Shown piece after piece: positions 47,464 to 56,425 of a stretch of 64,000 nucleotides of DNA. Made by a program: the position numbers and the translations under genes. Each line of letters opens with the position of its first letter. Position 1 is the first letter of the stretch. Origin of the DNA: Nocardioides caeni (lineage in GTDB: Bacteria > Actinomycetota > Actinomycetes > Propionibacteriales > Nocardioidaceae); NCBI RefSeq assembly GCF_004912195.1, contig NZ_STGW01000007.1:137634-201633 (forward strand). Reading direction: 5' to 3'. Under the pieces are notes generated by a model that had not been told where the DNA came from, ran no database searches, and saw only the letters and a program-made list of their open reading frames with translations.

Positions 47464-48471
47464 CTACTCGCAGCCGGCGTCCACGCAGACGTCGTCGACG
47501 AGCCATTCCGTCGCCCCTGCGTCGTCCCGCACGAGGTTGAACGTGGCCCAGCGACTGTCCTGCTTCGGATCCGCGCCCTTGCTGACGATGTCCTGCCGAT
47601 AGAAGACCACGACGGTGGCCGTCAGGGTGTCCTCGCTCATCCGCGTCAGCCCGGCGGCCTCGCTCGTGGTGACGACCTGGAGCTGGTTGGTCACGACGTC
47701 GGGCGTCAGCTCCGCCCACAGCCGCTCTGTCTCCTCGAGCTGGTTGGCCGTGAGCAGGGCGTTGCGGCGCTCGGCGTCCTGGTCGAGCGTCCGGTAGTCG
47801 TAGGACAGCAGGTCCGGCACCATCCGCTCGGCGGCACCCTCTGCAGAGAGTGTCGCCTCCTCGACATCGGCGTTGCGCTGTGCCACGTCGCGCGGAGCGT
47901 CGTCGCCGAACAGCCCACCGCCCGGCTGGGCGAGGAGGAAAATCGCCATCGCGAGTGCCAAGAGCGCCGCCGTACCGACGGCGCCGAGCACCCACCCGGC
48001 CGGCGCGGAGGCACGGCTCGGGGCCTGCGGGGTGGGCGGGGTACTCGAGGTGCTCGGTGCACTCGGTGCACTCGGTGCCGGGATGGTGGCATCGTCAGCG
48101 ACGGCCGCAGGCACGTCCGATGTCGGCTTCGTCAGGTCGACGGGCGCCGCCTCGGTGGGCGCTCGGGACGCTGCCACGGCCGCCTCGTCCGGCCCGGCCG
48201 CCTCGTCCGGCCCGGCCGCCTCGACGCCGGCATCCTCCGGCTCCGCGACGGGTTCCGTGACGGTCTCGTCCACGGGCACTTCGACCGGGGCGAGCTCGGC
48301 GTCGTAGGCCGCGCGGCGCTCGTCATCGAGCAGCACCTCGGCGGCGCTGCTGTAGGCACGGAAGATCGGGTCGGTCGGGTCGAGGTCGGCGACCGCCGTC
48401 TTCCAGGCCGCGCGGATCTCCTCCGTGGCGGCCGACCGGGCCACGCCGAGGAGTTCGTAGAGGCTGCTCAC
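47464..48471 (-). CDS. Mce-associated membrane protein with J-domain-like N-terminus lacking HPD
   Basis: A 335-residue protein. Residues 1-60 (SSLYELLGVARSAATEEIRAAW, then SSAAEVLLDDERRAAYDAEL) follow the helix pattern of a DnaJ J-domain, but where His-Pro-Asp should stand there is Leu-Asp-Pro, so it should not stimulate DnaK in the usual way. A Pro/Ser/Ala/Glu linker comes next, one membrane helix at about 157-180, then an extracytoplasmic NTF2-like Mce-associated domain (residues about 200-335, ending WLVDDVCVDAGCE with two Cys). The start GTG at 48471 overlaps the preceding gene (GTGA). It is the last gene of the mce operon. Confidence 0.8.
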   Translation of the reverse strand: MSSLYELLGVARSAATEEIRAAWKTAVADLDPTDPIFRAYSSAAEVLLDDERRAAYDAELAPVEVPVDETVTEPVAEPEDAGVEAAGPDEAAGPDEAAVAASRAPTEAAPVDLTKPTSDVPAAVADDATIPAPSAPSAPSTSSTPPTPQAPSRASAPAGWVLGAVGTAALLALAMAIFLLAQPGGGLFGDDAPRDVAQRNADVEEATLSAEGAAERMVPDLLSYDYRTLDQDAERRNALLTANQLEETERLWAELTPDVVTNQLQVVTTSEAAGLTRMSEDTLTATVVVFYRQDIVSKGADPKQDSRWATFNLVRDDAGATEWLVDDVCVDAGCE

Positions 48472-49217
48472 GATGCTCCCTCCGTCGCCGTCTCGCCCGG
48501 AGCTGCGGGAGTCGCGGGGTCGGTCCCCTCCCCCTCCGGGGTCGCCGACTCCGAGGGCAGCGGGACGCCCTCCTCCCCGAGCGGCTCCTCGCCCAGTGCG
48601 GGACCTTCGGTCCCGAACACGGCGAGGGTGTCCACCAGCCAGCGTCCCTCGACCTTCACCAAGGTGACCTCGGCGCGCAGGATCTGCGGCGGGAAGTCGA
48701 CCCGCTCGGTCTCCGACTCCTTCGCCGAGGCGGGGTAGGAGGTCGTGGTCGTGCCGCCGACGATCAGGGTCGCGGAGTCCTCGTCGATCGCCGTGACGCC
48801 GACGGCATAGACGACGGCCTTCTGGCCGACGCCCTCCTCCCGGACGGTGTACTCGGCAATCTGTCGGGTCTCCTCGAAGACGCCGGCGAACTTGGCCGAC
48901 ATCAGGTCGCCGACCTCGGCGTAGGCCGGCATCGTGCCGTCCTCCGCCAGCATCGAGGGGTCGTAGGTGTAGAACCGCTGCACGAAGGTCCGGCCCGCGG
49001 CCAGCGCCTCCTCGCGGTCGCGACTGTCGTCGGTCGGCGGGTCCTGGACGGACGACAGCCGGTCGCCGATGCTCGAGCCGGCGCCGTTGACGAGCAGGAC
49101 GAGACCGGACACCACGAGACTGGCGACCAGGACGCCGAGCAACAGCCCGAGGACGGTCCACCTGCCCCGCGACCTGCCGCCCCTGCTTGCCGGTCGACGA
49201 TCGTCGTCAGCGGTCAC
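48468..49217 (-). CDS. Mce-associated membrane protein
   Basis: A 249-residue protein with a basic N-terminus, one membrane helix (about 20-45) and an extracytoplasmic NTF2-like domain of the type found behind mce operons (Mas). The sequence GRTFVQRFYTYDPSML, VYAVGVTAIDEDSATLIVGG and VEGRWLVDTLAVFG fits. The acidic Pro/Glu tail is low complexity. It starts 39 bases after mceF and overlaps the next gene by four bases. Homologues stabilise Mce complexes, so that role is likely. Confidence 0.85.
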   Translation of the reverse strand: MTADDDRRPASRGGRSRGRWTVLGLLLGVLVASLVVSGLVLLVNGAGSSIGDRLSSVQDPPTDDSRDREEALAAGRTFVQRFYTYDPSMLAEDGTMPAYAEVGDLMSAKFAGVFEETRQIAEYTVREEGVGQKAVVYAVGVTAIDEDSATLIVGGTTTTSYPASAKESETERVDFPPQILRAEVTLVKVEGRWLVDTLAVFGTEGPALGEEPLGEEGVPLPSESATPEGEGTDPATPAAPGETATEGAS

Positions 49218-49256
49218 GCACGTGTCTCCCAGCCTCGGCGCCCGGTCATTCGCCGG

Positions 49257-50549
49257 TCAGTTCGCGAGCGGCGCGAGGTAGAGCCACTTCCACGAGTCCT
49301 GACCAAGCGACGCCGGGGCCACGCTACCCGTCGGCTGGTCGAGGTCCGCCGGGGCACCCCAGGTGAGCTCGCCGGTGGTCTCGTCATAGCTGGCGACGAC
49401 CTCGGAGCTGTCATAGATGTCCGGCGCCACGCGCGGCAGGTTCTGCGGACCGCGCGGGTTGGACTTGGTGATCGCCTCGGTGCAGCCGACGCCGTCGGGC
49501 ATCGGCGGGTTGTCGAAGCGCTCGGACTCCGGGTTGCGCCGGTCCTGGACGTAGCCGGCGTAGCACGGGGTCGCGGTCGGCGCGAGGACGAGACCGAAGT
49601 GGGCGTCCCAGTGGCCGCTGCCTCCGTCGGCCACGGACCGCTTGCCGACGACCACCTGCCCGGCGCCGACGGCGTAGGGATAGATGATCAGCATCTGCTG
49701 CAGCGCGGGCAGGTGCCGGACCACGACCTCGCCGGTGGCGACGAGGTTGGCGAGCAGCTCGCTCAGCTCGACGCCGTTCTGCTCAAGGAAGGTGCGCAGC
49801 TGCGTCGCGGCGACGGATCCGTTGTCGATGACCTTGCGCAGGTCGGCGTCCGACCCGGCGAGTGTCTCGGAGAAGAGCGACAGCTGGCTGGCGAAGGTCC
49901 GCAGCGAGGACTGGGTGGCGAGCTGACCCCGCAGCACGGTGTTGGCGTCGCGGATCAGCGCGGTGGTGATGTCGAAGTTCTCGTCGGCGGTCTCGATGAA
50001 CGAGGTGCCGGTGTCGATGATCCGCTGCAGGTCGGGCCCGGTGCCGGCGAAGGCCTCCCCCAGCTCCTTGATCGTGGTCTCCAGCGCCTCGCGGTCGACG
50101 CTCGACACGGTCGCCGAGAGGTCGCCGAGCAGCTTCTCCGTGGCGATCGGAGTGGCGACGTCGTCGATCTCCGAGCCGTCCTCCAGGTAGGGGCCGTCGT
50201 CTACCTGGGGCTGGAGCTCGACGTACTGCTCGCCGACGGCGGAACGGTTGCCGACCAGCGCGATCGTGTCGGCGGGGATCTCGTCCCACTTGTTGTCGAT
50301 CTCGAGCTCGACGTCGACGCCCTCGTCGGTGAGCACCAGGTCACCGACCGTGCCGATGCCGACGCCGCGGTAGGTGACCTCGGCACCGGTGAAGATGCCG
50401 CCCGACTCCGGGTAGTGCGCGATCACCGTGTAGCTGCGGTCGATCACCAACCGGTCGAGCTTGGCGTAGCGGGCACCGACGAACGAGACGCCCACGAGGG
50501 TGATCACTGCGAAGACGATCAGCTGGATCCGGGTACGCCGGGTGATCAT
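49257..50549 (-). CDS. mceF: MCE family protein, MceF position
   Basis: Sixth of the six MCE-domain subunits of the lipid-import channel. The 430-residue protein has a membrane anchor (residues about 8-26), one MCE domain (about 38-120, ESGGIFTGAEVTYRGVGIGTVGDL and VGEQYVELQP), then long helices (about 140-260) that build the periplasmic tunnel and a C-terminal region with Pro and Trp. ATG at 50549 overlaps the mceE stop (ATGA). The assignment of letters follows the operon order. Confidence 0.92.
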   Translation of the reverse strand: MITRRTRIQLIVFAVITLVGVSFVGARYAKLDRLVIDRSYTVIAHYPESGGIFTGAEVTYRGVGIGTVGDLVLTDEGVDVELEIDNKWDEIPADTIALVGNRSAVGEQYVELQPQVDDGPYLEDGSEIDDVATPIATEKLLGDLSATVSSVDREALETTIKELGEAFAGTGPDLQRIIDTGTSFIETADENFDITTALIRDANTVLRGQLATQSSLRTFASQLSLFSETLAGSDADLRKVIDNGSVAATQLRTFLEQNGVELSELLANLVATGEVVVRHLPALQQMLIIYPYAVGAGQVVVGKRSVADGGSGHWDAHFGLVLAPTATPCYAGYVQDRRNPESERFDNPPMPDGVGCTEAITKSNPRGPQNLPRVAPDIYDSSEVVASYDETTGELTWGAPADLDQPTGSVAPASLGQDSWKWLYLAPLAN

Positions 50550-51967
50550 CGCGTCCCTCCCTTCGCAGCGACGAGCGGTCGGCCGAAGATGCTGACCAGG
50601 TCGGTGTCATAGGTGTCGTCGAACGTGCGCCACATGTCGTCGGCCTGGGTGTCACCGCCGGGAGCGGGCCTGCTCAGTCCGCCGCCGTCGAGGACGCTGC
50701 CGAGCAGGTCGGAGATCGCACGGTTGCTGGTCGCCGCCTGTCCGCTCAGGCCACCGCACAGCAGCTTGACGGCCTGGCACACGTTGTCGATGAGGTAGCC
50801 GGGGAGCTTCGCGCAGGCTGCAGGGTCCGGCGGCGTCTTCAGGCACGACTGCAGTGTCTTCGTGACCCCGGAGCACAGGTCCTTGAGGTCGATCAGGTCG
50901 TCGAGCGGCGAGTCCGGCAGCTCGTTGACCGGGATGCAGACCAGGTCGGGGATGCCGAGGTTGCCCACGTCGAGCTGCAGGTCCACCGACAGGTTGACGT
51001 AGTCGCCCATGTGCAGGTTGGCGGCCACCACCGGGTCGCGGCCCACGGCCTCGTCGATGAACGGGTAGGTGAGGAAGGTGCTGAATCCGTTGACGAAGTC
51101 GTCGCCGGCCTTGGCGAGGTTGAAGAGGATCGGGTTGAGCGCCTCGAGCGAGTTGATCGTGCTCGTCTTGGTCGTCTTGATGACCCGCACACCGACGTCG
51201 CTGAGCTCGGTGAGGCCCTCCAGCATGAGGACCAGGTCCTCGCGCTGACGATCGAGCGACTCAAGCGCGCTCGGCAGCTCCTCGAGCGCCAGGTCGATGC
51301 TGTCCTGGTGCTGGCGGGCGGTCACGGCGAGGTTGTTGATGGCGTCGATGGCGTCGACGATGTCCTGCTTGCGGTCGGACAGCTGGGAGACCAGCGACTC
51401 GACCTGGGTCAGGACCGACTTCGCCGAGTCCTCCCGGCCCTCGAGGGCCAGGTTGAGCTCGCCGGCGATCGTCTTCAGCTGGGCCACCCCACCACCGTTG
51501 AGGACCAGGCTCAGAGCACCCAGCACTTCCTCGACCTCGGGGTTGCGGCCGCCGTTCTCGATGACGTCGCCGTCGGAGAGCTGTCCCTGACCGCCCGTGC
51601 TGGGCGAGGCCAACGAGACGAACTTCTCGCCGAGCAGGCTGGTCTGGCGGATCGAGGCGATCGGGTTGTCGGGAAGGTCGACGTCGTTGCGGAGCTCCAG
51701 GGTGACCACGGCCTCGTAGCCGTCCAGCCGCACCTCGGTCACCTGGCCCACCGCGACGTCGTTGACCCGCACCGAGGACTTGGGGACGAGGTCGAGGACG
51801 TCGGCGAACTCCACCGTCACCTCGATCGGGTCGTCCCCGACGTCGGCGCCACCCGGCAGCGGGAGCTCGTAGACGTCGAAGTCACAGGCGCTGAGCATCG
51901 CCATGCCGAGCAACAGTGCGACCGTCGTACGGAACCGTGAGCGCAGGGTGGTCAGGGGTCGGCTCAT
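50546..51967 (-). CDS. mceE: MCE family lipoprotein, MceE position
   Basis: A 473-residue MCE subunit with a lipoprotein signal: the lipobox LSAC has Cys28. It carries an MCE domain (about 48-130, VEFADVLDLVPKSSVRVNDVAVGQVTEV and LLGEKFVSL) and long helices. A Cys-rich C-terminal part has several pairs (CIPV, CSGV, CLKTPPDPAACAK, CQAVKLLCGG) that could form disulfides outside the membrane. The ATG at 51967 gives the lipobox in the right place and overlaps the mceD stop (ATGA). Mce lipoproteins (LprK-like) occur fifth in mycobacterial operons, matching its position. Confidence 0.93.
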   Translation of the reverse strand: MSRPLTTLRSRFRTTVALLLGMAMLSACDFDVYELPLPGGADVGDDPIEVTVEFADVLDLVPKSSVRVNDVAVGQVTEVRLDGYEAVVTLELRNDVDLPDNPIASIRQTSLLGEKFVSLASPSTGGQGQLSDGDVIENGGRNPEVEEVLGALSLVLNGGGVAQLKTIAGELNLALEGREDSAKSVLTQVESLVSQLSDRKQDIVDAIDAINNLAVTARQHQDSIDLALEELPSALESLDRQREDLVLMLEGLTELSDVGVRVIKTTKTSTINSLEALNPILFNLAKAGDDFVNGFSTFLTYPFIDEAVGRDPVVAANLHMGDYVNLSVDLQLDVGNLGIPDLVCIPVNELPDSPLDDLIDLKDLCSGVTKTLQSCLKTPPDPAACAKLPGYLIDNVCQAVKLLCGGLSGQAATSNRAISDLLGSVLDGGGLSRPAPGGDTQADDMWRTFDDTYDTDLVSIFGRPLVAAKGGTR

Positions 51968-53118
51968 CGCTGCGCCTCCACGAATCCGGCCAGCGACGGA
52001 TCGAACGGACTGTTCCACGCACCCGATCCGAACGCCGACGCGCGCGGCAGGATGCCCTCGAGGATCCCGCACAGCGAGCCGTTCTTGTCAGCGGGCGCGA
52101 TCAGGGCGCACACCGTGTCCGCAGGGTGGGTGAGCAGCTCGTGGGCCAGGTTGCCGAGGTTGGCGTTGGTGTCGAGCGTGCCGTCGGCGGGGTTGTAGGT
52201 GTGGAAGAGGTTCGTCAGCGCGAGCGGACCCGCCTGCAGGATCTCGTCGAGGGCAGCCCGCTGCCGGACCAGGACCTTGGCGACCCGGTTGACGTCGCGG
52301 ATGTTGCGACCGAGCACGGCCCTGTTCTCCTTGACGAAGCGGGCGACCTGGTCGAGCGCGACGCCCAGGGTCTGCAGGGCCGTCGTCAGCTCCTGGCGCT
52401 CGTCGGCGAGAAGTGACGACACACTGCCGAGCGAGCGGTTGAAGTCACGCACCGTCGTGTCGTTCTCGGCGAGGGTCTCGATGAACGCCTCCAGCTGCGC
52501 GGTGGAGTCGAACAGCTCGTCCTTGTTGTTGTCCAGAGTCTCGCTGAGCCGACCGAAGTCCTCGATCGTCTGGTGGAACTGCTCGCCCTGACCGCCGAAG
52601 TTCTTCGCCGTCTGCTCGAGCAGGTCCGTGAGCGCACCCTCCTTGTTGGCGCCCTCGGGGCCGAGGGCGACGGTGAGCTTGTCGATGCTGGAGTAGATCT
52701 CGTCCAGCTCGAGCGGGATCGCGGTCTTGTCGTTCTCGATGACCGTGTTGTCGGCCATCACGTCCCCGGACTCGTAGGCCGGGGTGAGCTGGACGTAGCG
52801 GTCACCCACCACGGACGGCGAGACGATCACCGCGTCCGCGTCGGCGGGGATCTCCACGTCCTCGTCGTAGGACATGACGACCTTGACCTGCTGGCCCTCC
52901 GGGACGACCTCGTCGACCTGACCGACCCGGATGCCCAGGACCCGGACGTCGCTGCCTTCATAGACCGACACGGCACGTGGGAAGTAGGCCGTCACGGTCT
53001 TGGTGCCGCCGCCGCTGCCGAACATCCAGACCAGGGCAGCCGCGATCAGCGCGCCGATCACGACCAGCGGGACCCAGCGGCGCAGCCCGCCCGCAGCAGC
53101 AGTCATCGTGGTGCTCAT
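51964..53118 (-). CDS. mceD: MCE family protein, MceD position
   Basis: A 384-residue subunit: membrane anchor (about 15-33), MCE domain (about 38-118, FPRAVSVYEGSDVRVLGIRVGQVDEV and VVGDRYVQLTPAY), then long coiled helices (about 140-300). The C-terminal part ends in a polar tail with two Cys (VCALIA, SLCGIL). It starts at 53118, overlapping the mceC stop by four bases, and runs into mceE with an ATGA overlap. Works with the other five MCE subunits. Confidence 0.92.
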   Translation of the reverse strand: MSTTMTAAAGGLRRWVPLVVIGALIAAALVWMFGSGGGTKTVTAYFPRAVSVYEGSDVRVLGIRVGQVDEVVPEGQQVKVVMSYDEDVEIPADADAVIVSPSVVGDRYVQLTPAYESGDVMADNTVIENDKTAIPLELDEIYSSIDKLTVALGPEGANKEGALTDLLEQTAKNFGGQGEQFHQTIEDFGRLSETLDNNKDELFDSTAQLEAFIETLAENDTTVRDFNRSLGSVSSLLADERQELTTALQTLGVALDQVARFVKENRAVLGRNIRDVNRVAKVLVRQRAALDEILQAGPLALTNLFHTYNPADGTLDTNANLGNLAHELLTHPADTVCALIAPADKNGSLCGILEGILPRASAFGSGAWNSPFDPSLAGFVEAQR

Positions 53119-54092
53119 CCGATCCCCACCCCCGGTCCGGGCACCGGCGGCAGGTTGAAGATGTAGGTGTCGAACCAGGGCCCGGTGCCGAGCGTGCTGG
53201 CGAAGACCCGGTAGAACGGCGCCATCGTGTGGATCGCGTCCTCGAGGTTGTCCTCGTTCTTGTTGATCACCTTGAGCACCGAGTCGAGCTGGGTGAGCGC
53301 CGGGTTGAGGTCGGCACGGCTCTCCTTGATGAGCCCGGTCAGTGTCGTGCTCAGCGTCGTCGTCGAGCGGAGCAACCGGTTGATCTGCGCCTTGCGTCCG
53401 ACCAGCGCACGGAAGAGCGAGTCGGCGTCGCCCATGAGGTCGACGATGTCCTCGTCGCGGGCGTCGAGCACCGTCGAGACCCGGTTGAGGTTCTGGAGCA
53501 GCGAGTTGATCTCGGAGTCGCGGGAGGCGATCACCTCCGACAACGCCGAGACGCCGTCGAGCGCGGCCCGGAACTCCTCGGGCGTGTTGCGGGTCAGGTC
53601 GGCGAGCGTGGTCAACGACGCCGCCAACTGGTCGGTGTCGATGTCCGCCGACGTCTCGGCCAGGCCCGTGAAGGCCTCCACGACGTCGTAGGGCGAGGTG
53701 GTGCGGTCCACCGGGATGGTCGCGCCCTCGGCCATCTGGCCCTCGCCGCCCGGGACGAGGGCGAGGTACATCGAGCCGAGGATCGTCTTGACCCGGATGT
53801 CGGCCTGCGTCTGGTCGCCGAACTCGGCGTCGGTCTTGAGCTTGAAGCCCACCTTGACCGAGTTGCCGTCGAGCTCCATCGAGGTGACCTGCCCGACGCG
53901 GACGCCGGCGATGCGGACCTCGTCCTTGACCTTCAGCCCACCGGCCTCCGCGAACGACGCGTAGTAGGTGTCACCGGCGCCGATCAACGGCAGGTCCTGG
54001 GCCCGCAGCGCGGCGGTCAGGCCGAGCAGCAGGACGGTGATGCTGACGAGCCCGATGATCACCGGGTTCCGCTCACGGAAGGGCTTGCTCAT
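53115..54092 (-). CDS. mceC: MCE family protein, MceC position
   Basis: A 325-residue subunit, shortest of the six here. The membrane helix is at about 10-30, the MCE domain at about 42-125 (FAEAGGLKVKDEVRIAGVRVGQVTSM and ILGSMYLALVPGG), and helical repeats run from about 130 to 290. It ends with a short Pro-rich tail (FNLPPVPGPGVGIG). ATG at 54092 lies 11 bases after the mceB stop. Confidence 0.92.
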   Translation of the reverse strand: MSKPFRERNPVIIGLVSITVLLLGLTAALRAQDLPLIGAGDTYYASFAEAGGLKVKDEVRIAGVRVGQVTSMELDGNSVKVGFKLKTDAEFGDQTQADIRVKTILGSMYLALVPGGEGQMAEGATIPVDRTTSPYDVVEAFTGLAETSADIDTDQLAASLTTLADLTRNTPEEFRAALDGVSALSEVIASRDSEINSLLQNLNRVSTVLDARDEDIVDLMGDADSLFRALVGRKAQINRLLRSTTTLSTTLTGLIKESRADLNPALTQLDSVLKVINKNEDNLEDAIHTMAPFYRVFASTLGTGPWFDTYIFNLPPVPGPGVGIG

Positions 54093-54103
54093 GTCGACTC
54101 ACC

Positions 54104-55159
54104 TCATCCCAACGTGCAGCGGTCGGCGCCGACGGCGTACTGCGCCGCGACGGGTTGCGGGAGGCCGGGAACCTTGATGGTCGCCTTGAAGTGACACAGG
54201 TAGAAGTTGAACCACGAGCCATAGATGGCGGTCCGGCCGATCTTGGTCAGCTTGATCGGCAGCACCTGGAGGCCGCGGTCGATCTCCTTCCGGTTCCGGT
54301 TGAGGTTGGTCGCGACCTTCCGCAGCTCCTTGATGTCCTGGACGAACGGATCCTTCAGGTCCGTGACCAGGCCAGCCGTCTGGACGGAGAGGTCGGAGAT
54401 CGAGTCGAGCGAGGAGAGGATCGCCTCACGGTCGTCGTTGAGGCCGCCGATCAGGCTGCGGAAGCTGTCGATCAGCTGCGTCAGCTGGTCGTCGCGGTCC
54501 GCGACGTGGTCGAGGACGTAGTCCAGGTTCTCCAGCAGGTCACCGATCACCTTGTCCCGGGTCGCGAGCGTCTGCGTGACGCTGGCGGTGCTGGACAACA
54601 GGCTCTCGACCGTGCCGCCCTCACCCTGGAACACCTGGACGATCTCGTAGGAGAGGGTGTTGATGTCGTCCGGCGAGAGCGCCTGGAACAACGGCTTGAA
54701 GCCGTTGAAGAGCACCGTCAGGTCCAGCGCCGGCGTCGTGCGGGCGACCGGGATCATCTCGCCCTCACCGAGCACCGTGGCCTCCCCGCCGTCCTGGGTC
54801 AGGGAGATGTAACGCTGTCCGATCAGGTTGCGGTACTTGATGGTCGCATGGGTCGACTCGTCGATCCGGGTGTCGGTGTCGACCTTGAAGGTGACCAGCG
54901 CTCGCTCCGGCTGGCCCTCCTTGCTGACGATCTCCACGTCATCGACCGTGCCGACCTTGACGCCCGCGATGCGGATGTCGTCGCCCTTGTTGACGCCTGT
55001 CGCGTCGACGAACTCGGCGGTGTACTCCTTCGTGCTGCCGAAGGACAGGTTGCCGATCGTGATGATGAGGACGCCCGTGGCGAGGGCCGTGGTCACCATG
55101 AAGACGACCAGTCGGAGCAGGTCGCCGCTGGTGCGCTTGTCCAGTCCGCGGATGCCCAT
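54104..55159 (-). CDS. mceB: MCE family protein, MceB position
   Basis: A 351-residue subunit: membrane anchor (about 15-36), MCE domain (about 44-130, FVDATGVNKGDDIRIAGVKVGTVDDV and LIGQRYISLTQDG), long helices to about 300 and a tail with two Cys (LCHFK, DRCTLG). The ATG at 55159 is preferred over a GTG three bases upstream because GGAGG then lies six bases ahead, and it makes a TGATG overlap with the mceA stop. Confidence 0.92.
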   Translation of the reverse strand: MGIRGLDKRTSGDLLRLVVFMVTTALATGVLIITIGNLSFGSTKEYTAEFVDATGVNKGDDIRIAGVKVGTVDDVEIVSKEGQPERALVTFKVDTDTRIDESTHATIKYRNLIGQRYISLTQDGGEATVLGEGEMIPVARTTPALDLTVLFNGFKPLFQALSPDDINTLSYEIVQVFQGEGGTVESLLSSTASVTQTLATRDKVIGDLLENLDYVLDHVADRDDQLTQLIDSFRSLIGGLNDDREAILSSLDSISDLSVQTAGLVTDLKDPFVQDIKELRKVATNLNRNRKEIDRGLQVLPIKLTKIGRTAIYGSWFNFYLCHFKATIKVPGLPQPVAAQYAVGADRCTLG

Positions 55160-56421
55160 CACGCACCTCCCCCTGCGATCAACGGTGCCGCGAGCAGCAC
55201 GTTGAGGTCCGAGCTGCCGCCGTCGGCGTAGTCCTGCTCGAGCAGGCCACGCAGAGCCGTGACGTCGTCGGGCGTGACCGCGACACCGGGTGCCGTGCGC
55301 AGGTTGCCCTTGCCGGTGTCACCCTGGACGCCGGTGTCGAGGTGCGGCAGCGGCGGATACGGGTTCTGCTGGCTGTAGGGCAGGTCCGGCAGACCGAGGC
55401 AGTCCGGGCCGCGGGTCTCGCCGAAGATCGGCGCGTCGGCCGCGGTGTACTTGCGCGGCTGGTCCTTGAGGGTCTCGAGCACGATGTGCAGCTCGAACCC
55501 GCGGAAGGCCTCGGCCAGGCGTCCCTGTGCCTTGACGATGCCCGCCGACATGCACGGGATGGTCGAGGAGTAGCGGGCCACCAGGCGCAGGATCGGCGTG
55601 CTGAGCTCACCCGCGCGCCGCAGCCGCTCGGCGTTGGCGTCCAGGAAGTCGCGGGCGGTGCTGGAGAAGCTGCGGATGTCGCGCAGCGTCGCGGTCAGCT
55701 GGGCCTCGCGCTCCTCGAGCGTGCCGGTGGTCGTCACGGTGTTCTCGAGGATCTGCGCCACCTCCGGCAGGATCTCGGCGTAGGTCGTCGACACCTGGGC
55801 GGTGAGCTTCAGGTCCTCCAGCAGAGCCGGGATCTGCGGGTTGAGTCGCTTGAGGTAGGAGTCGACGACCTCGAGGTTCTCACCCAGCAGCTCGCCACGG
55901 CCCTCGAGCGCGGTCGCGAGCGCCGTCAGCGTCGCGTTGAGGTCGGCGGGACGGACGGTGCGCAGCAACGGGTACAGGTCGGAGAGCACCTCCTCCAGCT
56001 CGGTGCTGACCTCGGTGCGGTCGATCGTCGCACCGACCTGGATGGCGCCGTCAGGCCCCGACTCGGGGACGACGAGGGAGACGTACTTCTCGCCGAAGAG
56101 CGTCTTCGGGACGATCGACCCGGTGACGTTGGCGGGGATCAGGTCCCGCTTGTCGGGGTAGATGCCGAGCGTCAGCACGGCGCCCTCACCCCGGCCGCCT
56201 CCCGACTCGGCCGAGAGCACCTCACCGACGATGACGCCACGGACCTTGACGTCCGCACGGGTGGGCAGCTGCAGGCCGATCGTCGAGGTCCGCAGGGTCA
56301 CCTCGTCGTAGTCGGTGAACTTCTTGGTGAAGGTGGCGTAGGTCAGCCACACACCCAGCAGGAGCAGGGCGACGAAGACGACGCCGAGCGTCTTGTGGGC
56401 CGCGAGGATTCGGTTGCTCAT
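55159..56421 (-). CDS. mceA: MCE family protein, MceA position
   Basis: First MCE subunit, 420 residues: membrane anchor (about 12-29), MCE domain (about 40-125, RTSTIGLQLPTRADVKVRGVIVGEVLSA and LFGEKYVSLVVPE), long helices (about 145-280), and a C-terminal region with Cys and Tyr/Pro-rich segments (DCLGLPDLPYSQQNPYPPLP) that is usual for MceA. It starts directly after the YrbEB gene with a 4-base gap (56422-56425), consistent with one transcript. Confidence 0.93.
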   Translation of the reverse strand: MSNRILAAHKTLGVVFVALLLLGVWLTYATFTKKFTDYDEVTLRTSTIGLQLPTRADVKVRGVIVGEVLSAESGGGRGEGAVLTLGIYPDKRDLIPANVTGSIVPKTLFGEKYVSLVVPESGPDGAIQVGATIDRTEVSTELEEVLSDLYPLLRTVRPADLNATLTALATALEGRGELLGENLEVVDSYLKRLNPQIPALLEDLKLTAQVSTTYAEILPEVAQILENTVTTTGTLEEREAQLTATLRDIRSFSSTARDFLDANAERLRRAGELSTPILRLVARYSSTIPCMSAGIVKAQGRLAEAFRGFELHIVLETLKDQPRKYTAADAPIFGETRGPDCLGLPDLPYSQQNPYPPLPHLDTGVQGDTGKGNLRTAPGVAVTPDDVTALRGLLEQDYADGGSSDLNVLLAAPLIAGGGA

Positions 56422-56425
56422 GTCG

